A DNA stretch of 64,000 nucleotides. Source: an uncultured Ruminococcus sp. (lineage in GTDB: Bacteria > Bacillota > Clostridia > Oscillospirales > Ruminococcaceae). Positions 24,606 through 34,401 of the stretch are shown one piece after another. The DNA is taken from positions 41,168 through 105,167 of the forward strand of contig CANQVK010000005.1 in NCBI GenBank assembly GCA_947627275.1, written 5' to 3'. The notes beneath the pieces were generated by a model. It made no database searches, was not told the DNA's origin, and was given only the letters and a program-made list of their open reading frames with translations. The translations under genes and the position numbers were made by a program. Positions within the stretch are counted from its first letter, which is position 1; every line of letters begins with the position of its first letter.

Positions 24606-24674
24606 AATAATGCAACCTACAATATTAAAACTCCTTAATACCTCCTTAATATCTCCTTAATGTCCCTTCCTGTA

Positions 24675-24801
24675 TATACTAAACGCTACAGCAAATCACA
24701 CATATCTGACAGCATATTTTACACATAGCATCGTTGTCGTCCTTGCTATGTGCAAAATCTGCTTGCCGTTTATTGTGCGTTTTGCTATAGCGTTTAGTAT
24801 A
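24675..24801. repeat. Family A element, copy 4, inverted and internally deleted (127 bp)
   Basis: Both TATACTAAACGCTA/TAGCGTTTAGTATA ends are intact, but the element is in opposite orientation to copies 1, 2 and 5. It lacks about 33 bases of the centre, joining at a CCTTG repeat that occurs on both sides of the missing hairpin in the full copies. Located 60 bp upstream of the MoxR operon promoter. Confidence 0.8.
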
Positions 24802-24859
24802 ATTTATCATGCAGGAGGGGATATTTATAATGTTTTTTATGATTTTTTTCAATTTGTAC

Positions 24860-24888
24860 TTGCAAAAATGCTATATCAATGATATAAT
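24860..24888 (+). promoter_or_regulatory. Promoter of the MoxR-DUF58-transglutaminase operon
   Basis: TTGCAA (24860-24865), 17 bases, TATAAT (24883-24888), 59 bases before the MoxR start. Confidence 0.75.
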
Positions 24889-24946
24889 ATAAATGTATGT
24901 GCAGTTGTCTGCCATAATACTATGACAAAAGTACAGGAGATTCATT

Positions 24947-25900
24947 ATGAACAATTCTTATTACGCAAAGCAAATCAACGACATAGTTTCAGAAGTAAAA
25001 AAGGCAGTTATAGGAAAGGATTCTATAATTATCAAGACCCTGCTCGCTATCCTCTGCAAGGGGCATATCCTTATCGAGGACATACCGGGCGTCGGAAAGA
25101 CTACTCTTGCCCTTGCTTTCTCGAAGACGCTGTCTCTTGAGCATAACCGTATGCAGTTCACGCCGGACGTTCTCCCGTCCGATGTTACGGGTTTTTCTGT
25201 ATACAATAAAATCAAAAATACATTTGAGTTTCGTCCGGGCGTTGCCTTCTGCAACCTCTTTCTTGCGGACGAGATAAACCGTACCTCCAGCAAGACGCAG
25301 TCCGCTCTGCTTGAACTTATGGAGGAAAAAAGCATTACGGTCGACGGAAATACATACAAGCTCCCCGAGCCTTATACGGTCATAGCAACGCAGAACCCTA
25401 TCGGTTCGGCAGGTACTCATAATCTCCCCGATTCGCAGCTTGACCGTTTTATGCTTAAACTGAGCATGGGCTATCCCGAATTTGACGATGAGGTTTCGAT
25501 CTTAAAGGCGAAATTCAACGCCGCTCCGCTGGAATCTGTAGAACCTGTGGCAAACGCCCGTATGATCAGCGAGCTTCAGGAGCATATCGCTTCTGTTTAT
25601 GTGGACGACAGGGTCTACGAATATATTGTACGGCTTTCCGCCGCTACAAGAAATCATCCTTTGATAAAGCTCGGCGTAAGTCCGAGGGGTACTCTTGCGC
25701 TGATGCAGATCTCAAAGGGTATTGCCGCCGCTATGGGACGTGATTACGTTATTCCCGACGACGTTGCGTATATCTGTCAGGACGTTTTTGAGCATCGTCT
25801 TATACTCAGCTCCAAGGCGAAGCTTTCCGACGCCTCTGCGTCAGATATTATAAGCGATATTATCAAGAATGTTCCCGCTCCGGGAATCTCCGAGGGTTAA
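24947..25900 (+). CDS. MoxR-family AAA+ ATPase
   Basis: 317 residues. Walker A is in EDIPGVGKTTLA, the MoxR motif in QFTPDVLPSDVTG, Walker B in NLFLADEINRTSSKTQSALL, then EEKSITVDG and sensor VIATQNPIG. These ATPases act as chaperones that activate or assemble partner proteins, typically with DUF58 proteins as here. First gene of a three-gene operon whose members follow at 8 and 6 bases. Confidence 0.92.
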   Translation: MNNSYYAKQINDIVSEVKKAVIGKDSIIIKTLLAILCKGHILIEDIPGVGKTTLALAFSKTLSLEHNRMQFTPDVLPSDVTGFSVYNKIKNTFEFRPGVAFCNLFLADEINRTSSKTQSALLELMEEKSITVDGNTYKLPEPYTVIATQNPIGSAGTHNLPDSQLDRFMLKLSMGYPEFDDEVSILKAKFNAAPLESVEPVANARMISELQEHIASVYVDDRVYEYIVRLSAATRNHPLIKLGVSPRGTLALMQISKGIAAAMGRDYVIPDDVAYICQDVFEHRLILSSKAKLSDASASDIISDIIKNVPAPGISEG

Positions 25901-25908
25901 GGCGAGCT

Positions 25909-27102
25909 ATGCTTCTGGTAAAAATATTTTTTGCGGTTATTATAATCATATGCGCCGTTTTTTACATTATGTACCTGTGGGATTTTGCGCTTGTGCTTCT
26001 TATTGCCATGCTTATGATCCCCGTAGTGATGTTCCTGACAACTTACATAACAAAAAAGAATATATCGGCGGAATTTGCGCTGAAAAACGATACGGTCGCA
26101 AAAAACGAAAGTTTTCCCGTTCAGATAAGGATTGTCAACCGCAGCTTTTTCCCTATAGGCAAGGCTGAAGCGCATATCGAATACTGCAACATTTTCAACA
26201 GCGAGGTAAGCAGCTTTGTCCTTCTTATGCCCATACAGGCACGAAACGAACAGAGCGTCTCTTTTCAACTGAGTTCTAAGTACTGCGGTATCGTTACAGT
26301 ACGATGCAAGGGGATAAGTATTTACGATCCTCTCAGGCTTTTCAGGTTCAACGTCGGAAAAAATATCCATACCGAAATTGCAGTCATGCCCGAGGGACAT
26401 GAAATAAGCGGTCAGGTATGCTTTACGGACAGGGTGAACGAAGAAAGCAGCGTGTTTTCCGAACATAAGCCCGGCGACGACCCTTCGGAGGTTTTCGACC
26501 TCAGAGGGTACAATCCCGGCGACAAGCTGAACAGGATACATTGGAAGCTCAGTTCCAAAAAGGACGAGTTTATCGTAAAGGATTACAGTCTGCCGGTGGA
26601 TATTCCCTGCACCCTTTTTCTTAACCTTAAATGTTCTGTCAGACCCGAATTGACTCTGCCGGTATTCGATACTCTTGTGGAAACCTTTGTTTCCGTATCT
26701 CGTTTTATGATCGACAATGAACGTATCCATACGATAATATACTATGATGGAAAGTCGGAGTCTTTTATTGAAAAAAGCATTTCCGATCACGATTCTCTTG
26801 CGGAGACAGTTCGTGAACTGATACTTTCTCTTAACGTCAATCTGTTATGCGAACCGCCTGAGAATTACTTTATCGAGAATAACAATCTTTCTTTGTCATC
26901 GTTCATATTTGTAACATCATCTCCCGATAACTCGGTCATGGAATTTATCGACGAGAACATTGACGCTGATATAAAAAACGCTATAGTGGTCGTTACTTCA
27001 CCTCATGAGGCGGAGGAGCTTCCCTCATGCTATTTGGGCGTCAGCGTAATACCCGTTGTTATCGGCAGAATTACATCATCTATCAAAGACATAGAGGTAT
27101 AG
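25909..27102 (+). CDS. DUF58 domain membrane protein
   Basis: 397 residues. Two N-terminal membrane helices (about 1-45) are followed by a beta-rich domain and the DUF58 signature FDLRGYNPGDKLNRIHWKLS then KDEFIVKDY (about 200-230), and a C-terminal vWA-like region. DUF58 proteins work with MoxR ATPases and often with transglutaminase-like membrane proteins; the exact process is unknown, though cell-envelope roles are suspected. RBS is weak (AAGGCGAGC), consistent with coupling to moxR. Confidence 0.9.
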   Translation: MLLVKIFFAVIIIICAVFYIMYLWDFALVLLIAMLMIPVVMFLTTYITKKNISAEFALKNDTVAKNESFPVQIRIVNRSFFPIGKAEAHIEYCNIFNSEVSSFVLLMPIQARNEQSVSFQLSSKYCGIVTVRCKGISIYDPLRLFRFNVGKNIHTEIAVMPEGHEISGQVCFTDRVNEESSVFSEHKPGDDPSEVFDLRGYNPGDKLNRIHWKLSSKKDEFIVKDYSLPVDIPCTLFLNLKCSVRPELTLPVFDTLVETFVSVSRFMIDNERIHTIIYYDGKSESFIEKSISDHDSLAETVRELILSLNVNLLCEPPENYFIENNNLSLSSFIFVTSSPDNSVMEFIDENIDADIKNAIVVVTSPHEAEELPSCYLGVSVIPVVIGRITSSIKDIEV

Positions 27103-27108
27103 TGCAGT

Positions 27109-29799
27109 ATGAAGAAAAAAAAGATACCGAACACCAGCGGTATTACAGTATGCGACAGCATTGTAATGTCCGTCAAAACAAAGCATATAAACCTAAGACG
27201 CATCGAAGCTGTGTTTATCGCTCTTGCAGGCTATGTTTCGACTATAATGGTATTTCTGTGCATGTTTGATTTCAAGTACAGCCATACCGCTCTTATGACC
27301 TCAGCCGCCGTTTTTTCTGCGATATACATTCTGCTGTCTCTTATGGGAAAAAATGCTCTGTGGCTCATGATCATAACTATAGGCGCAGGAGGCGCGGCTC
27401 TCTGGAGAGTAATGGACTCTGTGGCTATGGGTTATAAATTCGTTTACAACATCATATACAGAGCTTCGTACCACACCGAAATAGACTACTACAAATTTCT
27501 TGACGGCAGACTGGAAAAGGATTCGGTAACGACGTTTTTTATTCTCGGCGCATGGCTGCTTGCTCTGGTGATATACATATTCACTATATACCATCCTCAT
27601 CCGCTGCCGCCGCTTATTGCGGTTTTCCCCATACTTGAAATAGGGATGTATAACGGCTTGGAGGTCAATATCTTCTGGGGAATGATGGCGATAGGCTTCC
27701 TTATAGCATGTTTCGGCATGAGTACCATTGATATGGGCGAATACTCGGGCGGAAACGGCGGATTCGTCCGCAAGGAAAATCTGTTTTTCCCCAAAAGGCA
27801 GATGCGGCTCAAGGTAACGGAAAAATGCGGAGTATATCTTATAATTCTTGTCATGCTCTCGGCAGGGCTTGCCGCAGGCGGAATGAAGCTTACAGGCTAC
27901 AAAAGAAGCGAGGAGATCAATCAGAGGCGTATCGAAATAAGAGACGCCGTAAATTCCTTTTCTATCGAAAATCTTGCCGACAGCATTTCCAACCTTACTG
28001 CGGCTTTCGGCTTCACGTTCAAAATGGAATCGCATAAGCTTGGAAACATAGCTTCAATGAAATACAAGGACAGAACGGACATGACTATCACCCTTGACAA
28101 AAAGTTCAGCGGAGCTATATATCTTAAGGAATACACAGGCTCCGTTTACCGCAATAACGAGTGGCTGCCGCTTCCCGAAACAGCTTACAGCGACCCTGTT
28201 TTTTCGGATTTCAAGACCTATAATATTTACCCTCAGGATTTTCCCTATCGTTTTAATAAAATATTTGACGTAAACGATGCGGAGTATACTATCTGGATAG
28301 ATTCCTCTTTAAAGGGAAACAGGAGCTTCGCTCCATACGGTTCGGACAATATAGGCGGACTTGTATATAATCATGACAGCGACGTTTCTTCAAAAAATCG
28401 GAATAAAAACGAGTTCTCCTATAAATTCAGCCATGTAGACGCGGAACTGGTCGCTCAGATGCTCGATAAGCCCGTAAGAAACGTATATGCCCTCGATAAT
28501 ATCACCGATGATAAATGGAGAGATACCATTACAGGCTACGGTCAGGCTAAAGGGATAATGGATTATGACGATTATATTTCTATAGATTCCGAACTGCCGC
28601 CGAATATGGAGTTTATGTACAGTAATCCGCCCCTTATCATGACGGAACTGATACAGGAGGAATATGAAAATTTCGTTTACGACAATTATCTTCAGCTCCC
28701 CGATGATACGAATATGGACGAGGTTCGTGAAGCGTTTGCAGACATACTTTCCGTCTCTGATCAGGCGGTGATAGCGGTAGACCAGCTGCAAATACTTTAT
28801 GCGCTGAGAGCGCAGGTGGCAGAAATGGCGGAGTACTCTCTGCACCCGGGTAAAACCCCGAAAAACAGGGATTTTGTCAATTACTTCCTCCTTGAAAACA
28901 ACAAGGGCTACTGCACGCACTATGCAACTTCGGGAGTTATTCTCGCAAGAATGGCAGGGATACCCGCGCGTTATGCTACGGGTTATGTGCTTGTGGGGGA
29001 CGATTTCAGCAATGATAACAAGAACGCCGACGGCTCATATACGATAGAAGTAAAGGATAATCGCAGCCACGCATGGATAGAGGTTTATCTCAGCGGATAC
29101 GGCTGGGTCCCTTTTGAATTTACGGCAGGCTATACAAGTCAGTCCATAGATACCACGCCGACTACAGAAGCGGAAATTCCTACGGAAAATACCGAAACTA
29201 CCACAGCTCCCGAGGCTCAGCCCGATCCGGGTACAACACACGATAATTCCCCTGCGTCAACGACCTCCGCAAACGAAGACGAGGCGGTCAATACCACGAT
29301 TCCGGCTACATCGCCGGGTACGGGACTTCCGGGAGGCATCGGCAGAGGCGGCGGAGCTAAACTGCCGCAGTCCGTAAAGTATGTTATATACTCGGTTCTC
29401 ACGGCGGCTGCTTTAGTAATGCTGGTAATTATCAGGCGCACTCTGACGCTGTATATCAGGAAAAAACGTTTCAGCGAGGGTCCGGCGGCTGAACGGGCAG
29501 GTCACATGTACGCCTATGCGGAAAAGCTGCTTGGATTTGTGAAGATAAAACGTGACGAAATGAAGTATCTGGACTTTGCAGAATATACCGAAGCAAGATG
29601 CGGCGGAGTATACTTCCCCAAGGACAGCTTCATAGAATTTATGGACATTTCTTTGCGCGCGGCGTTCTCGGATATTCCTCCCGAAAAGGATGAGTTGGCA
29701 AAATGCCAAAGCTTTGTTGCTGACATGTCAAAAAGGATCTGCGAAAGAACCTCGTTTGTCGGAAAAATTTACCTTAAATTTATATTGTGTCTCGCATGA
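27109..29799 (+). CDS. Membrane transglutaminase-like protein (TgpA-type)
   Basis: 896 residues. About six N-terminal membrane segments (30-260) precede an extracellular region. The transglutaminase core has Cys602 (NKGYCTHYATSG) and His654 (RSHAWIEVYL), then a Thr/Pro-rich linker, a further membrane helix (about 760-782) and a C-terminal cytoplasmic DUF4129-like region. The layout is that of the TgpA-like partners of MoxR/DUF58. Likely acts on surface proteins or peptides by cross-linking or proteolysis. Last gene of its operon. Confidence 0.9.
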   Translation: MKKKKIPNTSGITVCDSIVMSVKTKHINLRRIEAVFIALAGYVSTIMVFLCMFDFKYSHTALMTSAAVFSAIYILLSLMGKNALWLMIITIGAGGAALWRVMDSVAMGYKFVYNIIYRASYHTEIDYYKFLDGRLEKDSVTTFFILGAWLLALVIYIFTIYHPHPLPPLIAVFPILEIGMYNGLEVNIFWGMMAIGFLIACFGMSTIDMGEYSGGNGGFVRKENLFFPKRQMRLKVTEKCGVYLIILVMLSAGLAAGGMKLTGYKRSEEINQRRIEIRDAVNSFSIENLADSISNLTAAFGFTFKMESHKLGNIASMKYKDRTDMTITLDKKFSGAIYLKEYTGSVYRNNEWLPLPETAYSDPVFSDFKTYNIYPQDFPYRFNKIFDVNDAEYTIWIDSSLKGNRSFAPYGSDNIGGLVYNHDSDVSSKNRNKNEFSYKFSHVDAELVAQMLDKPVRNVYALDNITDDKWRDTITGYGQAKGIMDYDDYISIDSELPPNMEFMYSNPPLIMTELIQEEYENFVYDNYLQLPDDTNMDEVREAFADILSVSDQAVIAVDQLQILYALRAQVAEMAEYSLHPGKTPKNRDFVNYFLLENNKGYCTHYATSGVILARMAGIPARYATGYVLVGDDFSNDNKNADGSYTIEVKDNRSHAWIEVYLSGYGWVPFEFTAGYTSQSIDTTPTTEAEIPTENTETTTAPEAQPDPGTTHDNSPASTTSANEDEAVNTTIPATSPGTGLPGGIGRGGGAKLPQSVKYVIYSVLTAAALVMLVIIRRTLTLYIRKKRFSEGPAAERAGHMYAYAEKLLGFVKIKRDEMKYLDFAEYTEARCGGVYFPKDSFIEFMDISLRAAFSDIPPEKDELAKCQSFVADMSKRICERTSFVGKIYLKFILCLA

Positions 29800-29819
29800 T
29801 ATGAGTTTAAGTTGACAAA

Positions 29820-29979
29820 TATACTAAACGCTATAGCAAAACGCGCAATAAATGACAAGCAGATTTTGCACATAGCAAGGCGGAGGACGCAGGCATACTG
29901 TCGTATGGCAAGGACGACAACGATGCTGTGTGTAAAATATGCTGTCAGATATGCGTGATTTGCTATAGCGTTTAGTATA
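29820..29979. repeat. Family A palindromic element, copy 5 (160 bp)
   Basis: Nearly identical to copy 1 including the core hairpin. It lies 20 bases after the transglutaminase stop, between convergent genes, just before a separate terminator. Confidence 0.85.
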
Positions 29980-29996
29980 ATGAACGTTTAATAATG

Positions 29997-30029
29997 AAAA
30001 AGCCGTATCACATGTGATACGGTTTTTTC
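29997..30029. terminator. Bidirectional terminator
   Basis: CCGTATCACAT / ATGTGATACGG with an A-run on the left and a T-run on the right, between convergent operons. The remaining 117 bases to the serpin stop show no feature. Confidence 0.8.
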
Positions 30030-30146
30030 TGATTTGTCACCCAAAAGGAATATATATTAAAGCAGATCGTGCAGTTATCTGCTTAATATCGTTGATAATA
30101 TCCATTATCCACAATTCAAGAGGATTGCTTAATTTGCCGACAATGG

Positions 30147-32342
30147 TTATTTTTCGGGAATGCTGTTTACAGTTCCGATAAATACGGGAATATTTGTTTC
30201 CGTATCAAAGATGCAGTAAATAAAGGGGCGGTCAAGTACGATCTCTACAGGAGGTATAGGTACTGCCGTACAGTCGTTCATTATAACGGCCGTAACAGCT
30301 CCGGCTTTAGTTCCCGCTTCGTCAACTGAAATAAATGTTTTGTGGAGAACATCGCTTATGCAAAGCCTACCTGTGAGGGTTTCTCCGAGTTTTGTGAAGT
30401 CAGCTTCGGGCGTAAAAGCGGATGGCATTCCCATTTCAATAAGGGGATCCTTGAGAGAGGTGTCATAATCATAGCTGAATTTGGGAAGTCTTGCGTAAAC
30501 GTCAGTGTACATTCTGTTTGCCAGAAGCGAATTGAATGATTCAGCCGTTAGTCCCGAAATATAATCGTTGACAGAAATTCCCTCATTGGGGAGTATAGCC
30601 GCAAAGGCATATTTTCCGCCCTTGTAATTCTTAACAAATCCTATGGAGTTTGCATCTGTTATCAAGCAATTCTCGGAGGAACTCATCATTTCACAAGATT
30701 GAACCGTTCCGTCAAAGGCGGTAAAATCGTAAGTGCCTATCGAGTATTCATCGTACTTTTCTTCCCACTCTGCATCAAAAGCGACAGCATTGATAAGGTA
30801 CATAACAGTATCGTCAGAAATACAGTCGATGAGCTTGGGGATCATTTCGTCGGTATTTGTATTCACCCAGTTGTTGATGTCCGTAACGGTAGTGAGGTCA
30901 AAGGGAGCATTGAAAACGTCCGCACTGTAATAGTCGGCGTTTTTTTGCAGGAACTCGGGATAAACTTTGATTCTGCCGTCTCTTTCCCATATGGAATTGG
31001 CGGTTTTAAGACTGCATTTATCAGTTTGGGGCTGAGTGATCCTCTGAGTATAGAGGTACTCGTTCAGCGTATCTATTGGCATACCGCCGAGGACGTTTTC
31101 CATTTCGGTCTTTGTGCCGCCGTCTGCGCCGTTAGCCGTCATAGCGAGAGCCTGCATAATGGAGTATGGGGAGATCATGACATTTTCGCCCTCTGTGGCT
31201 TCCTTTTGGAAAAGTGAAACGGCAAAATCTGTCTGACTGATAATAAATTCCTCGTCTGCATCTTTACCGTTTACCTCGGCTGACTGGACGTTCTTGCTGA
31301 GATTTACCGCAGTATATGTCACAGGCTGATCGATATTATATTCCTGTCTCATTAAAACAAGGTCGTAAACATCGACGTCTCCATCGTTGTTCATATCGCC
31401 CATTTCATAGCTTTGCAGCTCGCTTTTGCCGAGCAGATATTCCGACATCATTACAAGGTCTGCAATGGTAAACTCCGAGTCAAAATTGACATCGCCGGGA
31501 ATCGGAATACAGTACATGATAATATCAAATGTAATACCCTTATCATGCGCAAATTCAATGACGCTGCTGTTTTTCGGGAGATACAGCGTACAATTTTTGT
31601 TCAGATTCATAAGCAGATTATCCGTCTCAAAATCGGGATTCATTATTGTAAGAGAATCAAGACTTGACGGCAGGGACATCATGCCGATTTTTTCGACGTT
31701 TTTTGGCAGAGTAAGCTCGGTTATGGATTTGCAGTTGTTGAGTACGCTGTTTTCCAAAGCCGTAACTGACGCAGGTATTTTGAAGCTTTTCAGTCCTGTG
31801 CAGCTTGAAAACGCACCCTCGCCCATAAATGAAACGCTGTCGGGAACGTTTATTTCTGTGAGCTTCTGACAGTTGTAAAAGCTGCGTACTCCTATAGACG
31901 TTAAATTATTGGGCAGCTTGATGCTTTCAAGGGAAAGGCAGTTAAGGAACGCTTCATCGCCTATAGCCGTAACTCCCGATGGTATGTTGATCGTTTTAAG
32001 GGCGGTACAGCCTGAGAACGCCTGTTTTCCGATAACTGTCACCGTATCGGGGAGAGTTACGGAGGTTATCTTTGAAGTTCCGGCAAAACCGTGTTCCCCC
32101 ACATCGGTCACAGTTACTCCGGCAATTGTTTCGGGAACGATAATATCGCCCTCAGCCGTAGTAGATACGGCGCATATCTCCACATGGTCGCCGTAATTTT
32201 TGTACATGTAAATATCGTAAATTTCCGTCTTGACGCTGTTGTCAACAGTGACCGCCGAAGCAAGATTTACAGGCGTTTCGATCGCCATAGGCGCAGTAAC
32301 GCAAAGGCACATAGCCGCCGCTAAAATTCGTTTAAAGTTCAT
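30147..32342 (-). CDS. Secreted LRR - dockerin - serpin protein
   Basis: 731 residues. After the signal peptide (about 1-30) come five or six BspA-type leucine-rich repeats (about 65-245; e.g. VTLPDTVTVIGKQAFSGCTA). An internal type I dockerin follows (283-335; GDVNFDSEFTIADLVMMSEY and GDMNNDGDVDVYDLVLMRQE), then a full serpin domain (about 366-731). The serpin hinge DEAGTKAGAVTAV at 674-686 is intact, so the inhibitor should be able to trap a protease. Counting from the hinge puts Cys691-Thr692 at P1-P1'. Dockerin serpins are known in clostridial cellulosomes and are thought to protect the complex; an added LRR is unusual. Confidence 0.88.
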   Translation of the reverse strand: MNFKRILAAAMCLCVTAPMAIETPVNLASAVTVDNSVKTEIYDIYMYKNYGDHVEICAVSTTAEGDIIVPETIAGVTVTDVGEHGFAGTSKITSVTLPDTVTVIGKQAFSGCTALKTINIPSGVTAIGDEAFLNCLSLESIKLPNNLTSIGVRSFYNCQKLTEINVPDSVSFMGEGAFSSCTGLKSFKIPASVTALENSVLNNCKSITELTLPKNVEKIGMMSLPSSLDSLTIMNPDFETDNLLMNLNKNCTLYLPKNSSVIEFAHDKGITFDIIMYCIPIPGDVNFDSEFTIADLVMMSEYLLGKSELQSYEMGDMNNDGDVDVYDLVLMRQEYNIDQPVTYTAVNLSKNVQSAEVNGKDADEEFIISQTDFAVSLFQKEATEGENVMISPYSIMQALAMTANGADGGTKTEMENVLGGMPIDTLNEYLYTQRITQPQTDKCSLKTANSIWERDGRIKVYPEFLQKNADYYSADVFNAPFDLTTVTDINNWVNTNTDEMIPKLIDCISDDTVMYLINAVAFDAEWEEKYDEYSIGTYDFTAFDGTVQSCEMMSSSENCLITDANSIGFVKNYKGGKYAFAAILPNEGISVNDYISGLTAESFNSLLANRMYTDVYARLPKFSYDYDTSLKDPLIEMGMPSAFTPEADFTKLGETLTGRLCISDVLHKTFISVDEAGTKAGAVTAVIMNDCTAVPIPPVEIVLDRPFIYCIFDTETNIPVFIGTVNSIPEK

Positions 32343-32354
32343 AATAATTTCTCC

Positions 32355-34241
32355 TTAAAAATTAAAATCGTAGGTTTTTTCGGTCTGATCAACGGTATAG
32401 CTTATGCTAAGCTTTTTTTCGGTGTCGTTCTGAGTTAATTCCGCACGGAAGTTATCGGCTGTGCAGACGACCGTGCCGTTTTCGGTTTCGGCATACTCAG
32501 TAGAACTGTCCTCGTTAAACGGCATGGATCCGCCTTCAAGCTCAATAGTTCCGATAAGCTCATATCCGTAGAATTGAGCGGAGCCTCCGCCGGGGTTGAG
32601 CTTGTAAATGTCCGCCGTATCAACGCCGCCGAAGCTGTATTGATTTATAAGGATAGACGTGTAGTCGTTGTTGTGTCTAAATCCCAGTATGAGTTGTTCG
32701 CCGTCTGTGCTTGGATAGCTGTCCTCCACATTAAAATTACGTTCAATTATTTTTTTGCCGGCATGCCATTTATCAACCTCTGCAATACGCAGGAATGAAC
32801 CGCCCATACAGCTCAGCGGCTGACGATGTTTAAAGTTAAGAATAAGCTCGTTGTCGTTTTGATTTGCCGACGCTAATTTGTGCGTCGAACCGATAATATC
32901 GCCGTCGAGCCATACATAAGCGGCTTTGGAATTCCAGTCTATGTCTGTAACTGCGCTGCCGAAAAATTCAAGTCCCCTTTCGGTAAAGCATTCCGCAAGA
33001 TACTCGTCCATTTCCTCTGCTGAACTTATCCATTGTCCCTCTTTATCATAGCAATTGACAAGCTCCACATCTTCCGGAACAGCATGAATGTCGTATTCGC
33101 TGTATTTAACGCTTGTGCGAGCTTCCCATGATTTTTCACGTTTGACAGACGTATCATAATACTGTTTTTTCGGAATTGTGACCTGAGTAATGACTGTTTG
33201 CTTATCGACGTATCCGTTTATAAAAGCACGGTCATATTTCAGCACAATGCCGCCGTATTCGCTTTTTTCGGCAGTTACCGATACTTCGTAATCGTCATGA
33301 TAGCCATGCTGAAAAATGTCGAGAATAAGAACATTTTCTTCAAAGTAAGCCTCGTCATATGTATTTTTAAGGGACTGTATCACACCGGATTTGAATTTAT
33401 CAGAAATAAATTCGTCAAACTCTCCGGCGGACTTAATGACAACAGGGTCATTATCGGATATTGCCCAGCTTACCGCTTCTGTTTCAACTGCGTTTGTAGA
33501 ATCGGTCTTAACGATCGTTTTCAGCGGTCGGTCAACCTCCTTCCATATTACATTTCCGTCCATGAACAGGCTTCTCGGTACAGCGACTTCTGCGATGTAC
33601 GGCGGCAGGGGATTGAACCAGTGCAGATTTGGGTCGGATGAATCATAGTATTCGATAACAAGATCGTCGCCCTCGTACTGTACGGATCTATATGTATATT
33701 GGTCAACGCCGCCAAGAAAGTTGAGCAGCAAAACATTTTGCTGAAAGAAGCTTTCGTCATAGCGCTTGAGAAAATCGTCGATAACGTCCTGAGAGGCTAC
33801 ATCGAAAATATAGCATTCTCCGCTTGTGGAGATAGTGCTTGTAGACTGAAAATATTCTTCCAGTTCATCAACAGAATGAATTACCGCTTCACTGCCATAG
33901 TGCTTGCTGTACTGCGTACTGTCAACCATTGAAACGGCGCAGCGTGTGAATGTCTTTTGCACCTGACCTGTTTCTGACGTGATGAGTTTTTCAAGAAGAA
34001 TGTAGTCGAAAACGTCAACAGTTCCGTCCTCATTCAGGTCGTTGTAGAAAAGCTGATTTACATTCAGCTCGTAATTACCGAGAAGATAATTCTTCATACA
34101 TACAAGGTCGGCAATAGAAAGCTGCCAATCCCAGTTGACGTCGCCGAATATAGGCGGGTCAAGTGCGCTTGCGGGAGAGACAGCCGTCAGTGAAGCCGTC
34201 ATTGAAATACCTAAAGCAATTGATAGTAGTTTCTTTTTCAT
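32355..34241 (-). CDS. Secreted dockerin protein with tandem repeat domains, function unknown
   Basis: 628 residues. The signal peptide is followed immediately by an N-terminal dockerin (about 32-90; GDVNWDWQLSIADLVCMKNY and NEDGTVDVFDYILLEKL). After it come two related units of about 130 residues, recognisable by VDELEEYFQS ... YDESFFQQNVLLLNFL and AGEFDEFISD ... YDEAYFEENVLILDIF, and a more divergent third region with SAEEMDEYLAEC. I recognise no enzyme family. It ends 12 bases before the serpin gene, so the two probably form one operon delivering partners to the same scaffold. Confidence 0.75.
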   Translation of the reverse strand: MKKKLLSIALGISMTASLTAVSPASALDPPIFGDVNWDWQLSIADLVCMKNYLLGNYELNVNQLFYNDLNEDGTVDVFDYILLEKLITSETGQVQKTFTRCAVSMVDSTQYSKHYGSEAVIHSVDELEEYFQSTSTISTSGECYIFDVASQDVIDDFLKRYDESFFQQNVLLLNFLGGVDQYTYRSVQYEGDDLVIEYYDSSDPNLHWFNPLPPYIAEVAVPRSLFMDGNVIWKEVDRPLKTIVKTDSTNAVETEAVSWAISDNDPVVIKSAGEFDEFISDKFKSGVIQSLKNTYDEAYFEENVLILDIFQHGYHDDYEVSVTAEKSEYGGIVLKYDRAFINGYVDKQTVITQVTIPKKQYYDTSVKREKSWEARTSVKYSEYDIHAVPEDVELVNCYDKEGQWISSAEEMDEYLAECFTERGLEFFGSAVTDIDWNSKAAYVWLDGDIIGSTHKLASANQNDNELILNFKHRQPLSCMGGSFLRIAEVDKWHAGKKIIERNFNVEDSYPSTDGEQLILGFRHNNDYTSILINQYSFGGVDTADIYKLNPGGGSAQFYGYELIGTIELEGGSMPFNEDSSTEYAETENGTVVCTADNFRAELTQNDTEKKLSISYTVDQTEKTYDFNF

Positions 34242-34361
34242 GGTGATTCCTCCTGATCATTTGACGCTATAATTTACGAAATGTGCTTCTGTAATATATA
34301 ACGGAAATAAAGACCAAATGTGCGGCTGAATTTGTAAACATTCTGTAAATATGATGTGAAC

Positions 34362-34391
34362 AAAAAAGCTGCCGAAGATTTCCGACAGCTT
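34362..34391 (-). terminator. Terminator of the methyltransferase gene
   Basis: On the minus strand AAGCTGTCGG pairs with a CCGGCAGCTT-like arm, followed by TTTTTTG, 10 bases past the methyltransferase stop. Confidence 0.7.
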
Positions 34392-34401
34392 AAACTTAAT
34401 T

